Source: RHLJ01 sp965222205
GTDB taxonomy: Bacteria > Bacteroidota > Rhodothermia > Balneolales > Balneolaceae
Direction: 5' to 3'
DNA: 64,000 nucleotides
NCBI GenBank assembly: GCA_965222205.1
Contig: OZ244932.1
Location: 3,596,001-3,660,000, forward strand
Position numbers and translations under genes: made by a program. A model generated the notes under the pieces. The model was not told where the DNA came from. It did not search any database and saw nothing but the letters and a program-made list of their open reading frames with translations. Below, piece after piece: positions 41,254 through 50,293 of this stretch (its first letter is position 1; each line of letters opens with the position of its first letter).

Positions 41254-44214
41254 ATGGGAGTTAATATGAGATTAATAAATATGATAAAAACATCCCTGAT
41301 AGTATTAATTGCAATTATTGCAACAACAGACCTACAGGCCCAGAACGGTGGTTCTTTGTCAGGAAAAATTACCGAAACCGGGTCTGGTGAATCTCTTATC
41401 GGGGTTACAGTAATAATTCGTGGAACAACCTTAGGTTCTGCAACCGATTTAGACGGTAATTACACCATTAGAAATATCAGACCGGGCGAATATAATATTG
41501 AGATCTCTTACATTGGGTTTGAACGAAAATTATTTACAGGAATAAGAATAGTACAGGGTGAAACTACGGAGCTAAGTACAACGCTCGAACCTGAGGTGTT
41601 AACATCTGAAGAAGAAATTGTTGTAGTTGGTGAAGCTCCAATTTTTGATGTTGAGAAATCCGCTTCCTCTGCTACTGTAAGCCGGGATCAAATAAAAGCA
41701 GCTGCGGTTCGTAAAATTGATGACATAGTAGGCTTACAAGCGGGGGTAATAAAAGATCCAACAGGAATCTACATTAAAGGGGGGCGTGCTTATGAAACAG
41801 GCTTTGTGGTAGATGGTGTTTCTGCGCAGGACCCGCTTGCCGGAACAGGCTTCGGTTTGGATTTAGGATCAAATTCATACAGTAACGTGGAGGTTACTAC
41901 CGGAGGGGTAGGAGCAGAATATGGAGATGTGACTTCCGGAGTAGTTGCCGTTAAAACAAGGGACGGAACCAATACTTACGAAGGCTCATTTACTCATAAA
42001 AGAGATAACTTCGGAAGCGACAATAGCAGAAGTAGTAACTTCTACAATGATATTTATGAAATGTCTTTTGGCGGACCTGAGCCTTTAACCGACAAAGCCT
42101 TACCTGCCCTGGGAATTCAAATTCCCGGCAATCTCTTTTTCTATGCTACAGGTCAGGTTTCTTTAAGCAATGAGTTTACTAAAATCTCAGCGAATCAGGT
42201 TAGCTCTTCGATTGTAGACAACACCTTTTTCTCGCCCCGACAAGACAACCGTTGGAATGGGATGTTAAAGCTGACCTATCAGGTGAAGCCAGGGATGCGA
42301 TTCGAAAGCGCGTACCAGAGATCTTTAACAGTAAATCAGAATACCAGAATGCTTCAAATTACTGGAAATGATGTTCAAATCAGGCCTGGTTTTCAATTCC
42401 CTTTTCAGCAAGAACTGGATAATGCCAATACATACACCCACGATAGCAACCTGAGCTATCTGAAATGGACACAAACACTTTCAAACAGTGCTTTCTTTGA
42501 AGTTCAGTTGAGTCGATTGTTTACCCGTTTGAGAGCAGATGCTAATGGAAGAAATTGGAGACCGGAATCAATTGACGGGGAATTCGACCCTGAAAGTATT
42601 GTTACGTTTCCCGCAAATGAATTCGAAGGTACTAATGGATATACATATATCCTTCCTGGATCTGGTTTTTATAACAATGGTGGCGTAGCAACTCTTTGGC
42701 ATGATCATTTCGCGGAAGAACTTACAGCCAGAGGGTCTTTCAATCAGTTTTTTGCTGATCGTACTAACCAACTCACAGTAGGCTTCGAATTTAAATTTAA
42801 TGATTATCAGTGGATTGATATAACACGACCATGGGTAGGAGCGCCAATTGAAGTTGCTCCCGGAGAATTTTCGGAAACCCTTAGAGTTGGTGAGCGCTTT
42901 GATGCCTGGAGAGTGAAGCCAAGGCGTGGAGCTATTTATGTTACAGACAAAATCAGATATAGAGGACTAATTGCAGATATTGGAGCACGACTGGAATACT
43001 GGGCTCCCGGAAGTTATGTAGATGATCTGGTAGACAATCCTCAGGCTCCTATCCCCGATTTTATCCGAGAGGAATACAAAGAGCAAACAGTTGAATTATT
43101 CGGATTAAGATATAAAACAAGATTACTGCCTAAAGTTCGGGTAAGTTTTCCAGTTAGAGAAAACCAGGTTTTATTCTTTAACTATGGGCACTCGACAAGA
43201 GTACCTCATCCAACCTTTGTTTATTCGAGTTTAAATCCATTTTATCAAAACCAGTCATCGTTACCAGACTTAGGGAATCCAAACCTTAATCCTGAAGTTG
43301 ATATTTCCTATGAAATTGGTCTGAGAAACCAAATTACTGCTAATGATGCTCTTAGTATAACAGCGTTCTGGCGTGACAAATACGACTTTGTTACTACTCA
43401 GCGAATTACAGTTGATGACCCAACAGGCCGGCCGGTAGTAAGAGCATTCCGAATTAATGGAGACTATGCCCGTTCGCGAGGTATTGAAGCATCATATATC
43501 AAAAGACATAAAGATTGGGCTCAGGGACAAGTCTCTTTAACATACTCGAGAGCAGAAGGACTAAGTTCAACAAACAATGATAATCTACAGGATATAGCAG
43601 GCGAGCAAATTACAGGAAGTAATGTCGAGACTCCACTTGCATGGGATCGCCCATGGGATATTAAAGGAAACATCACCCTAACATATGACAGAGAGCAGCC
43701 AATGTTTGATCTTGCTCCTCTGAATCAAATGAGGATGTTCATCTCTAGTATCTGGAGAAGCGGTATACGATACACACCTCAGGAATTAAGTGGATTTCAA
43801 AGGAACCCGGTTACCGGAGAATTGGATTGGAGACCGATTTATGAGACAAATCAGGATCCTTCAATCAGATTTAGCGAGGTTGGTCCTGCGTGGTTTTATA
43901 TTGATATGAATTTCCAAAAGTGGATTGAACTGGAGTCTACCAGATTTACTTTTTTCCTGGAGCTCACAAACGTACTTAATAGTAGTAATCCGGCAATCAT
44001 AAACCCTGTAACCGGTGAAGGGTACAGAACCGACTATCCTGCAAATCAGGGAGCTCTTGAAAATCTTAGAACTAACCGTTCTTATGATATGCCAAACAGT
44101 TCAACGGATCCAAGATATCTTGGGCCTGGTGGCGGTGGAGTACCATCTTATTTAAATCCGGCTAATTATTTACAACAGCGCCATATCGTATTTGGCGTAT
44201 CAGTGGACTTTTAA
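41254..44214 (+). CDS. TonB-dependent receptor (SusC-like) of the surface cluster
   Basis: A 986-residue receptor. Signal peptide (IIATTDLQAQ), carboxypeptidase-regulatory domain (GGSLSGKITETGSGESLIG, DLDGNYTIRNIRPGEY), then a plug (DDIVGLQAGVIKDPTGIYIKGGR split over about 154-180, VEVTTGGVGAEYGDVTSGVV) and a long barrel ending HIVFGVSVDF. It would import a substrate with TonB energy. The start may be ATG 41254 or, with a GGGAG just before it, ATG 41266. It follows the lipoprotein by 2 bp and precedes the PorV-like gene by 5 bp, so these are cotranscribed. No SusD is present. Confidence 0.92.
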   Translation: MGVNMRLINMIKTSLIVLIAIIATTDLQAQNGGSLSGKITETGSGESLIGVTVIIRGTTLGSATDLDGNYTIRNIRPGEYNIEISYIGFERKLFTGIRIVQGETTELSTTLEPEVLTSEEEIVVVGEAPIFDVEKSASSATVSRDQIKAAAVRKIDDIVGLQAGVIKDPTGIYIKGGRAYETGFVVDGVSAQDPLAGTGFGLDLGSNSYSNVEVTTGGVGAEYGDVTSGVVAVKTRDGTNTYEGSFTHKRDNFGSDNSRSSNFYNDIYEMSFGGPEPLTDKALPALGIQIPGNLFFYATGQVSLSNEFTKISANQVSSSIVDNTFFSPRQDNRWNGMLKLTYQVKPGMRFESAYQRSLTVNQNTRMLQITGNDVQIRPGFQFPFQQELDNANTYTHDSNLSYLKWTQTLSNSAFFEVQLSRLFTRLRADANGRNWRPESIDGEFDPESIVTFPANEFEGTNGYTYILPGSGFYNNGGVATLWHDHFAEELTARGSFNQFFADRTNQLTVGFEFKFNDYQWIDITRPWVGAPIEVAPGEFSETLRVGERFDAWRVKPRRGAIYVTDKIRYRGLIADIGARLEYWAPGSYVDDLVDNPQAPIPDFIREEYKEQTVELFGLRYKTRLLPKVRVSFPVRENQVLFFNYGHSTRVPHPTFVYSSLNPFYQNQSSLPDLGNPNLNPEVDISYEIGLRNQITANDALSITAFWRDKYDFVTTQRITVDDPTGRPVVRAFRINGDYARSRGIEASYIKRHKDWAQGQVSLTYSRAEGLSSTNNDNLQDIAGEQITGSNVETPLAWDRPWDIKGNITLTYDREQPMFDLAPLNQMRMFISSIWRSGIRYTPQELSGFQRNPVTGELDWRPIYETNQDPSIRFSEVGPAWFYIDMNFQKWIELESTRFTFFLELTNVLNSSNPAIINPVTGEGYRTDYPANQGALENLRTNRSYDMPNSSTDPRYLGPGGGGVPSYLNPANYLQQRHIVFGVSVDF

Positions 44215-44219
44215 AGAAT

Positions 44220-45236
44220 ATGAGATTAGCAGTAAAAATACAGACTAGCTTTCTGACGGTACTTTTTATAGCCCTACTGATTAATATAGATAATGTTCAG
44301 TCACAAAGTTTAGTGCCTAGTTTCGGAAGTGCACGGTCAGGTACATCTGGCTTTCAATTTACTAAGATAGCGGTGGATCCGCGAAGTGCCGGAATGGGAC
44401 TGTCTAATGTAGCGGATGCGAAAGATGCTTCCAGCGTATACTGGAATCCTGCTTTGGCAGCACAAGCACCAAATTCAGAGCTGATGATAGGGCATACTGC
44501 ATACTTTGCAGATATTTCGATGGAGTACCTGGCCTATATACATAAAACGGGTGAGTTTACCTTCGGAGGATCAGTCCAATATCTGAATTCCGGAGATATG
44601 GACGAGACAACAGAATTCGCTCAATTTGGTACAGGTCGTACTTTCAGAACCGTACACATGGCCCTCGGATTGACAGGTTCTCATCAAATCACAGAGTTAT
44701 TTAGCTACGGGATTACACTTAAATATCTGACCGAAAGAATTGAAGAAGTAGAAATAAATTCTGCAGCTTTCGATTTTGGGTTTTTCTACAGGGTTGGAGA
44801 TACAGGTTTAAGATTTTCAGTAGGGCTAAATAATTTTGGCTTAGATTCTTCTCCAACTGGTGAGACTACAAGGCCGACTTTAGAGGGAGAAGTGATAGAA
44901 AATGATTTTGAAGATATTCCTTTACCTACAAGATTTATAATCGCTGCAGCGTTTGACATATACGAAAGCTCAGACATAAAGGCTATTCTAACAGGTCAAA
45001 TAAGTAACCCCAGTGATAATGCCGAGCAGTTTAGTCTTGGGGGAGAAATCGGTTATCAGGATTTGATATTTTTGAGAACCGGCTATCAGTTCGGATATGT
45101 AGAAGCAGAGTTCCCAAGTGTAGGAGCTGGTTTTAAACTTCCCGTAGCAGGAAAGAATTTCTATGCTGACTATTCGTTCAGTCCCTTCGAACGATTAGGG
45201 AGCTTACACAGAATTGGTATCAGATTTGCATTATAA
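44220..45236 (+). CDS. PorV/PorQ family outer-membrane protein (UPF0164)
   Basis: A 338-residue FadL-like barrel. After a signal peptide (about 1-28, VQSQ) it has the family start TSGFQFTKIAVDPRSAGMGLSNVADAKDASSVYWNPALAA (about 43-82) with repeated barrel strands and a final LHRIGIRFAL. PorV proteins shuttle T9SS cargo from the translocon to the attachment complex, and related members act as porins. Placement beside two T9SS-type secreted proteins and a TonB receptor supports a role with that cargo. It is not necessarily the general PorV of the cell. Confidence 0.85.
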   Translation: MRLAVKIQTSFLTVLFIALLINIDNVQSQSLVPSFGSARSGTSGFQFTKIAVDPRSAGMGLSNVADAKDASSVYWNPALAAQAPNSELMIGHTAYFADISMEYLAYIHKTGEFTFGGSVQYLNSGDMDETTEFAQFGTGRTFRTVHMALGLTGSHQITELFSYGITLKYLTERIEEVEINSAAFDFGFFYRVGDTGLRFSVGLNNFGLDSSPTGETTRPTLEGEVIENDFEDIPLPTRFIIAAAFDIYESSDIKAILTGQISNPSDNAEQFSLGGEIGYQDLIFLRTGYQFGYVEAEFPSVGAGFKLPVAGKNFYADYSFSPFERLGSLHRIGIRFAL

Positions 45237-45246
45237 AGTAGCATCA

Positions 45247-46536
45247 ATGAATCAGAAAACAACAGTTATCACAATTGTACTATTAACCTTACTTCTAGGT
45301 TGTGACAATATTTTTGGTGCAAAAGACAATGATACTACGGACGAAATTTTTGAAATCGGCAGGATTGATCCTAATCTGCCAAAAGAAGATGGTTATGTGC
45401 CGCTAACTCCGTTTTGGGGTGAGTTCGATCAGCCAACAGATGTTTTTGTTGGGTATGATGAATTTGTTTATGTAACTGATGCAGAAGGCTTACACATGTT
45501 AGACCGGGCAGATTTATCTCCCAGAAGGACTATTCCATTACAAGGTGCGGTAGCAGTTACTCAAGACAGATTACTGAATGTGTATGTAGCAGCAAGATAC
45601 GATACAGTCATTCAAAGTGTTGATCCTGAAATCTCATGGAATTTAGCAGCAGTATTTAAAATTAAGAACCTTAATGGAACTGATGGTCCTAATCCGGTAT
45701 TCGTCGACACGCTTATCCATCCTTTTGATGATGCCAGCAGAAGCTCAACAACAGCTAAACTATCAAGACTGGATAAAGATAGTCCACTAAATGATGAATT
45801 GGTTGAACTAACGGGTGTATCTACTCTTGCAGATAATACATTATATATATCACGAAGAGGTCCTTCAAATAATATTAATACCATTGCCGCACCAGATAAT
45901 ATTATTTTAGAATATTCTCAGGAACAAGTTGATGGAGTGGTTACTGGGAAAATGATTAATGTACGTCAGGTTCGTGCCTTAAGTCCTGTTAATCCGTCTT
46001 TATTAAGCTCTGTTGGTGTGAGCGATATTTCGACTCTTATAGCCCCACCTCAAAGAGATGTTTTTACTGAAAACAGAAGCTTTCTAATATCACAAGCTGA
46101 TCCAGACGCAAATATAACATTCAGGGTTTTGCAGGTAAATGTTGTTGAAACTACAGATGGTTTTGTATTCCAGGCTAATACAGAGTTTTTGAGTAGGGAT
46201 ACGACACGATCATCGGGGTTTATTTATGAAGAAGGTAAGTTTGAACAGCCATCGGGAATAGCTGTTGCCGGAGATCAGGATAGATATATTTTTGTGGTTG
46301 ACAAAGCTTTGAATAAAGTTTTCCAATTTCAATCCAATGGAAGAGAAGGTGTCACTCCTCCTCCCGGAGCAGTAGATCGCACCAAAAATCTGATTGTTTC
46401 ATTTGGGGAATTTGGTAATGGTCCACGTCAGTTTAATTCACCTAGCGGTGTAGCATATTTCGACGAAGTCTTATATGTGGCTGATACTGGTAATAATCGA
46501 ATAGCCAGGTATAAGCTGTCTACCGATTTTGAATAA
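45247..46536 (+). CDS. NHL-repeat lipoprotein of the surface cluster
   Basis: About 429 residues from ATG 45247 (an earlier frame start at 45214 lies inside the PorV-like gene). Lipobox: TIVLLTLLLGC (Cys 19). The body has propeller-like repeats: FDQPTDVFVGYDEFVYVTDA, FEQPSGIAVAGDQDRYIFVV and FNSPSGVAYFDEVLYVADTG with the terminal NNRIARYKL, typical of NHL blades. Such lipoproteins bind ligands or partners at the outer membrane. It follows the PorV-like gene with a short spacing and precedes the phosphodiesterase gene by 11 bp. Confidence 0.82.
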   Translation: MNQKTTVITIVLLTLLLGCDNIFGAKDNDTTDEIFEIGRIDPNLPKEDGYVPLTPFWGEFDQPTDVFVGYDEFVYVTDAEGLHMLDRADLSPRRTIPLQGAVAVTQDRLLNVYVAARYDTVIQSVDPEISWNLAAVFKIKNLNGTDGPNPVFVDTLIHPFDDASRSSTTAKLSRLDKDSPLNDELVELTGVSTLADNTLYISRRGPSNNINTIAAPDNIILEYSQEQVDGVVTGKMINVRQVRALSPVNPSLLSSVGVSDISTLIAPPQRDVFTENRSFLISQADPDANITFRVLQVNVVETTDGFVFQANTEFLSRDTTRSSGFIYEEGKFEQPSGIAVAGDQDRYIFVVDKALNKVFQFQSNGREGVTPPPGAVDRTKNLIVSFGEFGNGPRQFNSPSGVAYFDEVLYVADTGNNRIARYKLSTDFE

Positions 46537-46547
46537 AAAAATGAGTA

Positions 46548-47762
46548 ATGAAAAGATTCCTGATCATAGTTTTTCTTTGCTCGCTTTCCTGTTCAATCTT
46601 TGAAGAAGAAAAACCTCCGAAACTTCTTCTCATCTCTTTTGATGGCTTTCGCGCAGACTACCTCACCAAAACCGATACCCCCAATTTTGATCTGTTAACA
46701 GAGTCAGGAGTAGTTGGTGAAGGATTGATTCCGGTTTTCCCTTCAAAAACCTTTCCTAATTATTACTCGATTGCTACCGGACTTTATCCCGAAAACAGCG
46801 GCTTCGTAGGAAATAGCATGTATGATCCTGATATGAATCTTTCATTTTCGATGGGGGACAGAGAGCAAGTAGAAAATCCGGATTGGTATGGCGGGGAACC
46901 TATATGGAATACAGTTGAAAAAAATGGACTGAATGCCGGAACAATGTTCTGGGTAGGTTCAGAGGCACCTATTCAGAATATCCGCCCCACATTCTGGAAA
47001 TCTTATGATGGACGTATGCCTAACGAGGCACGGATTGATTCCGTACTAAAATGGATGACACTCGGCAATGAAAAAGAAATCGACTTTGGCACTTTATATT
47101 TCAATTTTGTTGATAGTCGTGGTCACAGACATGGACCTGATTCCGATGAAGTAATTGAGGCAATTCAGGAAACAGATCAATTAATTGGCTATCTGATTGA
47201 AGAACTCAAATCCAAAGAACTGTGGGGAGCAACGAATATCATTATCGTTGCAGATCATGGAATGGCAGAAGTTTCCAGGGATCGACTAATAGTTTTAGAT
47301 GACTACATAGATCCGGCAGAAGTAGAAATAATTTCATCCTCTCCCGTTGTTATGATGAATGCAACCCAACCAGGAAAGCATGAATCAATTTACGAGGTTT
47401 TAAAAGAATCAGAAGAACATTTTAAAATTTATAAGAAAGAAAACCTTCCTGAAAGATTTCATTTGAGAAACCATCACCGGGTGCCGGAATTAATTATGAT
47501 TGCAGATTTAGGCTATACGATTAATACCAGGGAATACATAGAAGCCCGAAGAAATTATCCCTCCGGTGGCACTCACGGCTTCGATAATCGGGAAAAAGAA
47601 ATGCATGCTTTTTTTGTAGCCAATGGTCCTGATTTTAGAGAAGGGTACATGATGAAAACCTTCCAGAACATTCATCTTTATGAATTGATGGCTCACCTCT
47701 TGGAAATTCCTCCTGTTGTTACAGATGGCTCAATCGATTCTGTAAGCGTTATGTTGCGTTAA
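46548..47762 (+). CDS. Ectonucleotide pyrophosphatase/phosphodiesterase (alkaline-phosphatase superfamily) lipoprotein
   Basis: A 404-residue protein with a short lipoprotein signal (FLCSLSC, Cys 15). Metal and nucleophile positions of the NPP family are present: ISFDGFRADY (Asp 32), nucleophile Thr 68 in FPSKTFPN, VDSRGHRHGPDS, VADHGMAEVS and GTHGFDN. It hydrolyses phosphodiester or pyrophosphate bonds of nucleotides or related compounds at the cell surface. As the last gene of the cluster it points to phosphodiester-containing material as the substrate of the uptake system. Enzyme class is firm; the natural substrate is inferred. Confidence 0.9.
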   Translation: MKRFLIIVFLCSLSCSIFEEEKPPKLLLISFDGFRADYLTKTDTPNFDLLTESGVVGEGLIPVFPSKTFPNYYSIATGLYPENSGFVGNSMYDPDMNLSFSMGDREQVENPDWYGGEPIWNTVEKNGLNAGTMFWVGSEAPIQNIRPTFWKSYDGRMPNEARIDSVLKWMTLGNEKEIDFGTLYFNFVDSRGHRHGPDSDEVIEAIQETDQLIGYLIEELKSKELWGATNIIIVADHGMAEVSRDRLIVLDDYIDPAEVEIISSSPVVMMNATQPGKHESIYEVLKESEEHFKIYKKENLPERFHLRNHHRVPELIMIADLGYTINTREYIEARRNYPSGGTHGFDNREKEMHAFFVANGPDFREGYMMKTFQNIHLYELMAHLLEIPPVVTDGSIDSVSVMLR

Positions 47763-47983
47763 AAAGCTCGCTATTTTCTCTTGGGCCGGTTTTTGTATGA
47801 GTGGCCTGTCCGCCTTACAAGATTTTGGAAGATATGACTTCATATATGCAGGTTTGACCCGGAATCTGTTTAAGGAAAGGAATTCTAATTAAGAAACAAT
47901 CCCAATTATTTGGATTGCATCTAATCTATCTCCAATCGATATTTCAAACTCTTAAGAAAAGAATAATCTCACTCTACACGACT

Positions 47984-48319
47984 ATGCCATACGTTGTTAC
48001 CGAACCTTGTATTCAATGTAAATATACCAATTGCGCCGCTGTTTGCCCGGTTGATGCCTTTCGGGAAGGTCCAAATTTTCTCGCAATTGAACCCAACGAG
48101 TGCATTGATTGTGATGCTTGTGTTTCTGAATGTCCGGTTGAAGCAATTTTTCCAGATGATGAAGTGCCAGATAAGTGGGAACACTACATCGAATTGAATG
48201 AACGACTTTCCGAGGCGTGGGATGATTATATCATTAATGAAACGAAAGATGCTCTTCCTGATGCCGACGAATGGGCAGAAAAAGAAGACAAGCTCGGCGA
48301 TCTTGTAGAAGAATGGTAA
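47984..48319 (+). CDS. fdxA: Ferredoxin, FdxA-like [3Fe-4S][4Fe-4S] type
   Basis: From ATG 47984 the 111-residue protein starts MPYVVTEPCIQCKYTNCAAV, the FdxA signature, and continues CPVDAFREGPNFLAI, ECIDCDACVSECPVEAIF. The cysteine pattern gives one [3Fe-4S] and one [4Fe-4S] cluster. The C-terminal tail is helical and acidic. It carries electrons in cytoplasmic redox reactions. An upstream in-frame start at 47915 would add 23 residues not seen in the family, so I reject it. The gene is monocistronic; its 3' flank holds a REP-like pair. Confidence 0.92.
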   Translation: MPYVVTEPCIQCKYTNCAAVCPVDAFREGPNFLAIEPNECIDCDACVSECPVEAIFPDDEVPDKWEHYIELNERLSEAWDDYIINETKDALPDADEWAEKEDKLGDLVEEW

Positions 48320-48337
48320 GTTTCGATTTTAAATGTT

Positions 48338-48425
48338 TGTAATTTCGAAGGAGCTTGTCGACTGAGAAATCTAACCAGCTTGTTTAAAAGCTTATATAGA
48401 TTTCTCACATTCGTTCGAAATGACA
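48338..48425. repeat. REP-like inverted pair downstream of the ferredoxin gene
   Basis: The right unit 48398-48425, read on the minus strand, is TGTCAT, core TTCGAACGAATGTGAGAA, ATCT. The left unit 48338-48372 (TGTAAT...ATCT) is similar but 35 bp and diverged. They face each other across about 25 bp, between fdxA and folP. Confidence 0.65.
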
Positions 48426-48464
48426 AGTCTTCTTCATTTAGCACATAACATTTAAACTTTATCA

Positions 48465-49301
48465 TTGTCTAAATCAGAAAAGCCTATAACAGATTCAACA
48501 TCTCCCAAAATAATGGGGATCCTGAACGCCACACCTGATTCATTTAGTGATGGCGGTAAATTCAATGTGGTTGCTTCGGCAATGGACAGGGTCCATATCA
48601 TGCTTTCTGAGGGAGCGTCTGTCATTGATATTGGAGGAGAGTCCACAAGGCCCAATGCCGATCCTGTTTCAGAAGAAGAAGAGCTCTTCAGAGTTATTCC
48701 AATCCTTGAAAAGACAATCCCGACTTTTGGTGATGCCATCTTTTCGATCGATACTACCAAGTATAACGTTGCAAAGCAGGCGCTTGAGCTGGGAGCTCGA
48801 ATTGTAAACGATGTGAGCGGTTTTGAAAAAGAACCCAGGTTCGCCGATCTTTGTGCTGATTTCGATGCTACTTATATACTGATGCATGCGCAAGGGGATC
48901 CTAAAACAATGCAGCAAGATCCTGCTTATCAAAATGTAGTTGTGGAAGTCTTTGAATTTTTTGAAAGGAAAATTGAAGTTCTTCAATCCAAAGGAGTACA
49001 AAAAATCATTCTTGATCCTGGCATTGGCTTCGGAAAAACACTCGAACATAACCTTTCTCTTATAGCTCACCTTGACTATTTCAAAAAAATTGGTTTCCCT
49101 GTATTAGTTGGAGCTTCCCGAAAATCGATGATCGGGCAAATTTTAGACGGCAGACCTGCAGACGAACGACTTACAGGAACCTTAGCAGTTCATTATCACT
49201 CGTTGGTAAAAGGAGCTGATATACTTCGTGTGCATGATGTGAAGGAAGCCTCGGATTCAATTCGTATATTCAACGCAATTCAATCTCAATCTCAATCTTA
49301 G
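48465..49301 (+). CDS. folP: Dihydropteroate synthase
   Basis: A 278-residue TIM-barrel enzyme of folate synthesis, joining p-aminobenzoate to dihydropterin pyrophosphate. Motifs: KIMGILNATPDSFSDGGKFN (Asn and Asp of the pterin pocket), VIDIGGESTRPNA, FSIDTTKYNVAKQAL, IVNDVSGF, YILMHAQGDP and LVGASRKSMIGQI (phosphate-binding Arg/Lys). Start TTG 48465. cdaA follows 13 bp after its stop, a pairing widespread in Bacteroidota. Sulfonamide-target gene. Confidence 0.95.
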   Translation: MSKSEKPITDSTSPKIMGILNATPDSFSDGGKFNVVASAMDRVHIMLSEGASVIDIGGESTRPNADPVSEEEELFRVIPILEKTIPTFGDAIFSIDTTKYNVAKQALELGARIVNDVSGFEKEPRFADLCADFDATYILMHAQGDPKTMQQDPAYQNVVVEVFEFFERKIEVLQSKGVQKIILDPGIGFGKTLEHNLSLIAHLDYFKKIGFPVLVGASRKSMIGQILDGRPADERLTGTLAVHYHSLVKGADILRVHDVKEASDSIRIFNAIQSQSQS

Positions 49302-49314
49302 ACGGAACACTCTC

Positions 49315-50130
49315 TTGATCCCCATTGGGTTTCTCGATTTCGGTATTATGGATTTTATCGAAACACTGGTTATAGCCGGTGTACTGGTATATCTGTATCA
49401 GTGGATCAGAGGGACATTTGCTATACAGGCAGGAATCGGAATTGTTCTGCTGATAGTCGTTAATCTGGTGATTCGGGTACTTGGTTTCACCACGATTGAC
49501 TTCATTCTAAGCGGAATTATGAATGTGGGTATTCTCGCAGTATTCATCATATTTCAACCTGAAATTAGAAAATTACTCTACAGATTAGGAACTAACACCA
49601 GTCTCGATCGCTTTTTCACCCGCTCAGGTTCCGATGATATGATCGATGAAATTGTTGATGCGGTTAAAGTGATGGCCAAAGATAAAATCGGAGCATTGAT
49701 TGTCTTTGCCCGCACTTCTTCCCTTCAGGATATTATTGATGGAGGAGTGGGGATTGACGCTAAAATTAAAAGCGAACTCATAATTACTATTTTCAGGAAA
49801 GAAACTCCTCTCCATGATGGAGCAGTAATCATACGAAATAACCGGATTGTGGCTGCGAGTGCGTATTTACCTATCTCTCAAAATCCCAACATCGCACAAT
49901 CTTTTGGAACGCGACACCGTGCAGCGGTAGGGGTTTCTGAAACCAACAATGTATTTGTGTTGGTCGTCTCCGAAGAAACAGGACGTATCTCCATCTCCAG
50001 AAATGGCTCTCTTACGAGTGGACTCACGATCCAGAAACTCCGCGCCGAAATGGAAGAGGCCTTTGGTACTCAAAAGTTCGAAGAAGAAATGGGGTTTAGT
50101 TCCTCACAGGCTGAGATGAATCTTAAATGA
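49315..50130 (+). CDS. cdaA: Diadenylate cyclase CdaA (c-di-AMP synthase)
   Basis: A 271-residue membrane-bound enzyme that makes the second messenger cyclic di-AMP from two ATP. Three N-terminal helices (about 13-80) precede the DAC domain with the catalytic DGA (168-170, PLHDGAVII) and RHR (200-202, GTRHRAAVG) motifs. The start is TTG 49315; ATG 49348 would remove 11 residues of the first helix. It is coupled to folP. Cyclic di-AMP controls potassium and osmotic balance and wall homeostasis. cdaR, its usual regulator, is not visible beside it. Confidence 0.95.
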   Translation: MIPIGFLDFGIMDFIETLVIAGVLVYLYQWIRGTFAIQAGIGIVLLIVVNLVIRVLGFTTIDFILSGIMNVGILAVFIIFQPEIRKLLYRLGTNTSLDRFFTRSGSDDMIDEIVDAVKVMAKDKIGALIVFARTSSLQDIIDGGVGIDAKIKSELIITIFRKETPLHDGAVIIRNNRIVAASAYLPISQNPNIAQSFGTRHRAAVGVSETNNVFVLVVSEETGRISISRNGSLTSGLTIQKLRAEMEEAFGTQKFEEEMGFSSSQAEMNLK

Positions 50131-50134
50131 TTAT

Positions 50135-50211
50135 GAATTACGAATAGGTGAATTAGGAATAAGCTTTCCAAAACGCTTAATCCTAATTCGTAATTTAATT
50201 ATTCTTATTCA
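50135..50211. repeat. AT-rich nested inverted repeat between cdaA and mutase gene
   Basis: GAATTAGGAATAAGC (near 50150-50164) pairs with GCTTAATCCTAATTC (50175-50189) with one mismatch, and the flanking AATTACGAAT has a reverse counterpart ATTCGTAATT. A third arm (TTATTCTTATTCACCCT) also matches, giving alternative folds. From memory, words of this kind recur between genes in Bacteroidota. Confidence 0.5.
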
Positions 50212-50293
50212 CCCTAAATTCACAAACCTCTCCTTACTTTCGAAAACGGAAAATCGTACATTACAGTTCAGAAAACCGTTTCCATGAAAGAAA

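Noticed and set aside
47915..47983. Upstream start for the ferredoxin
   Set aside because: FdxA proteins begin at MxYVVTxxC; the 23 extra residues have no family counterpart.
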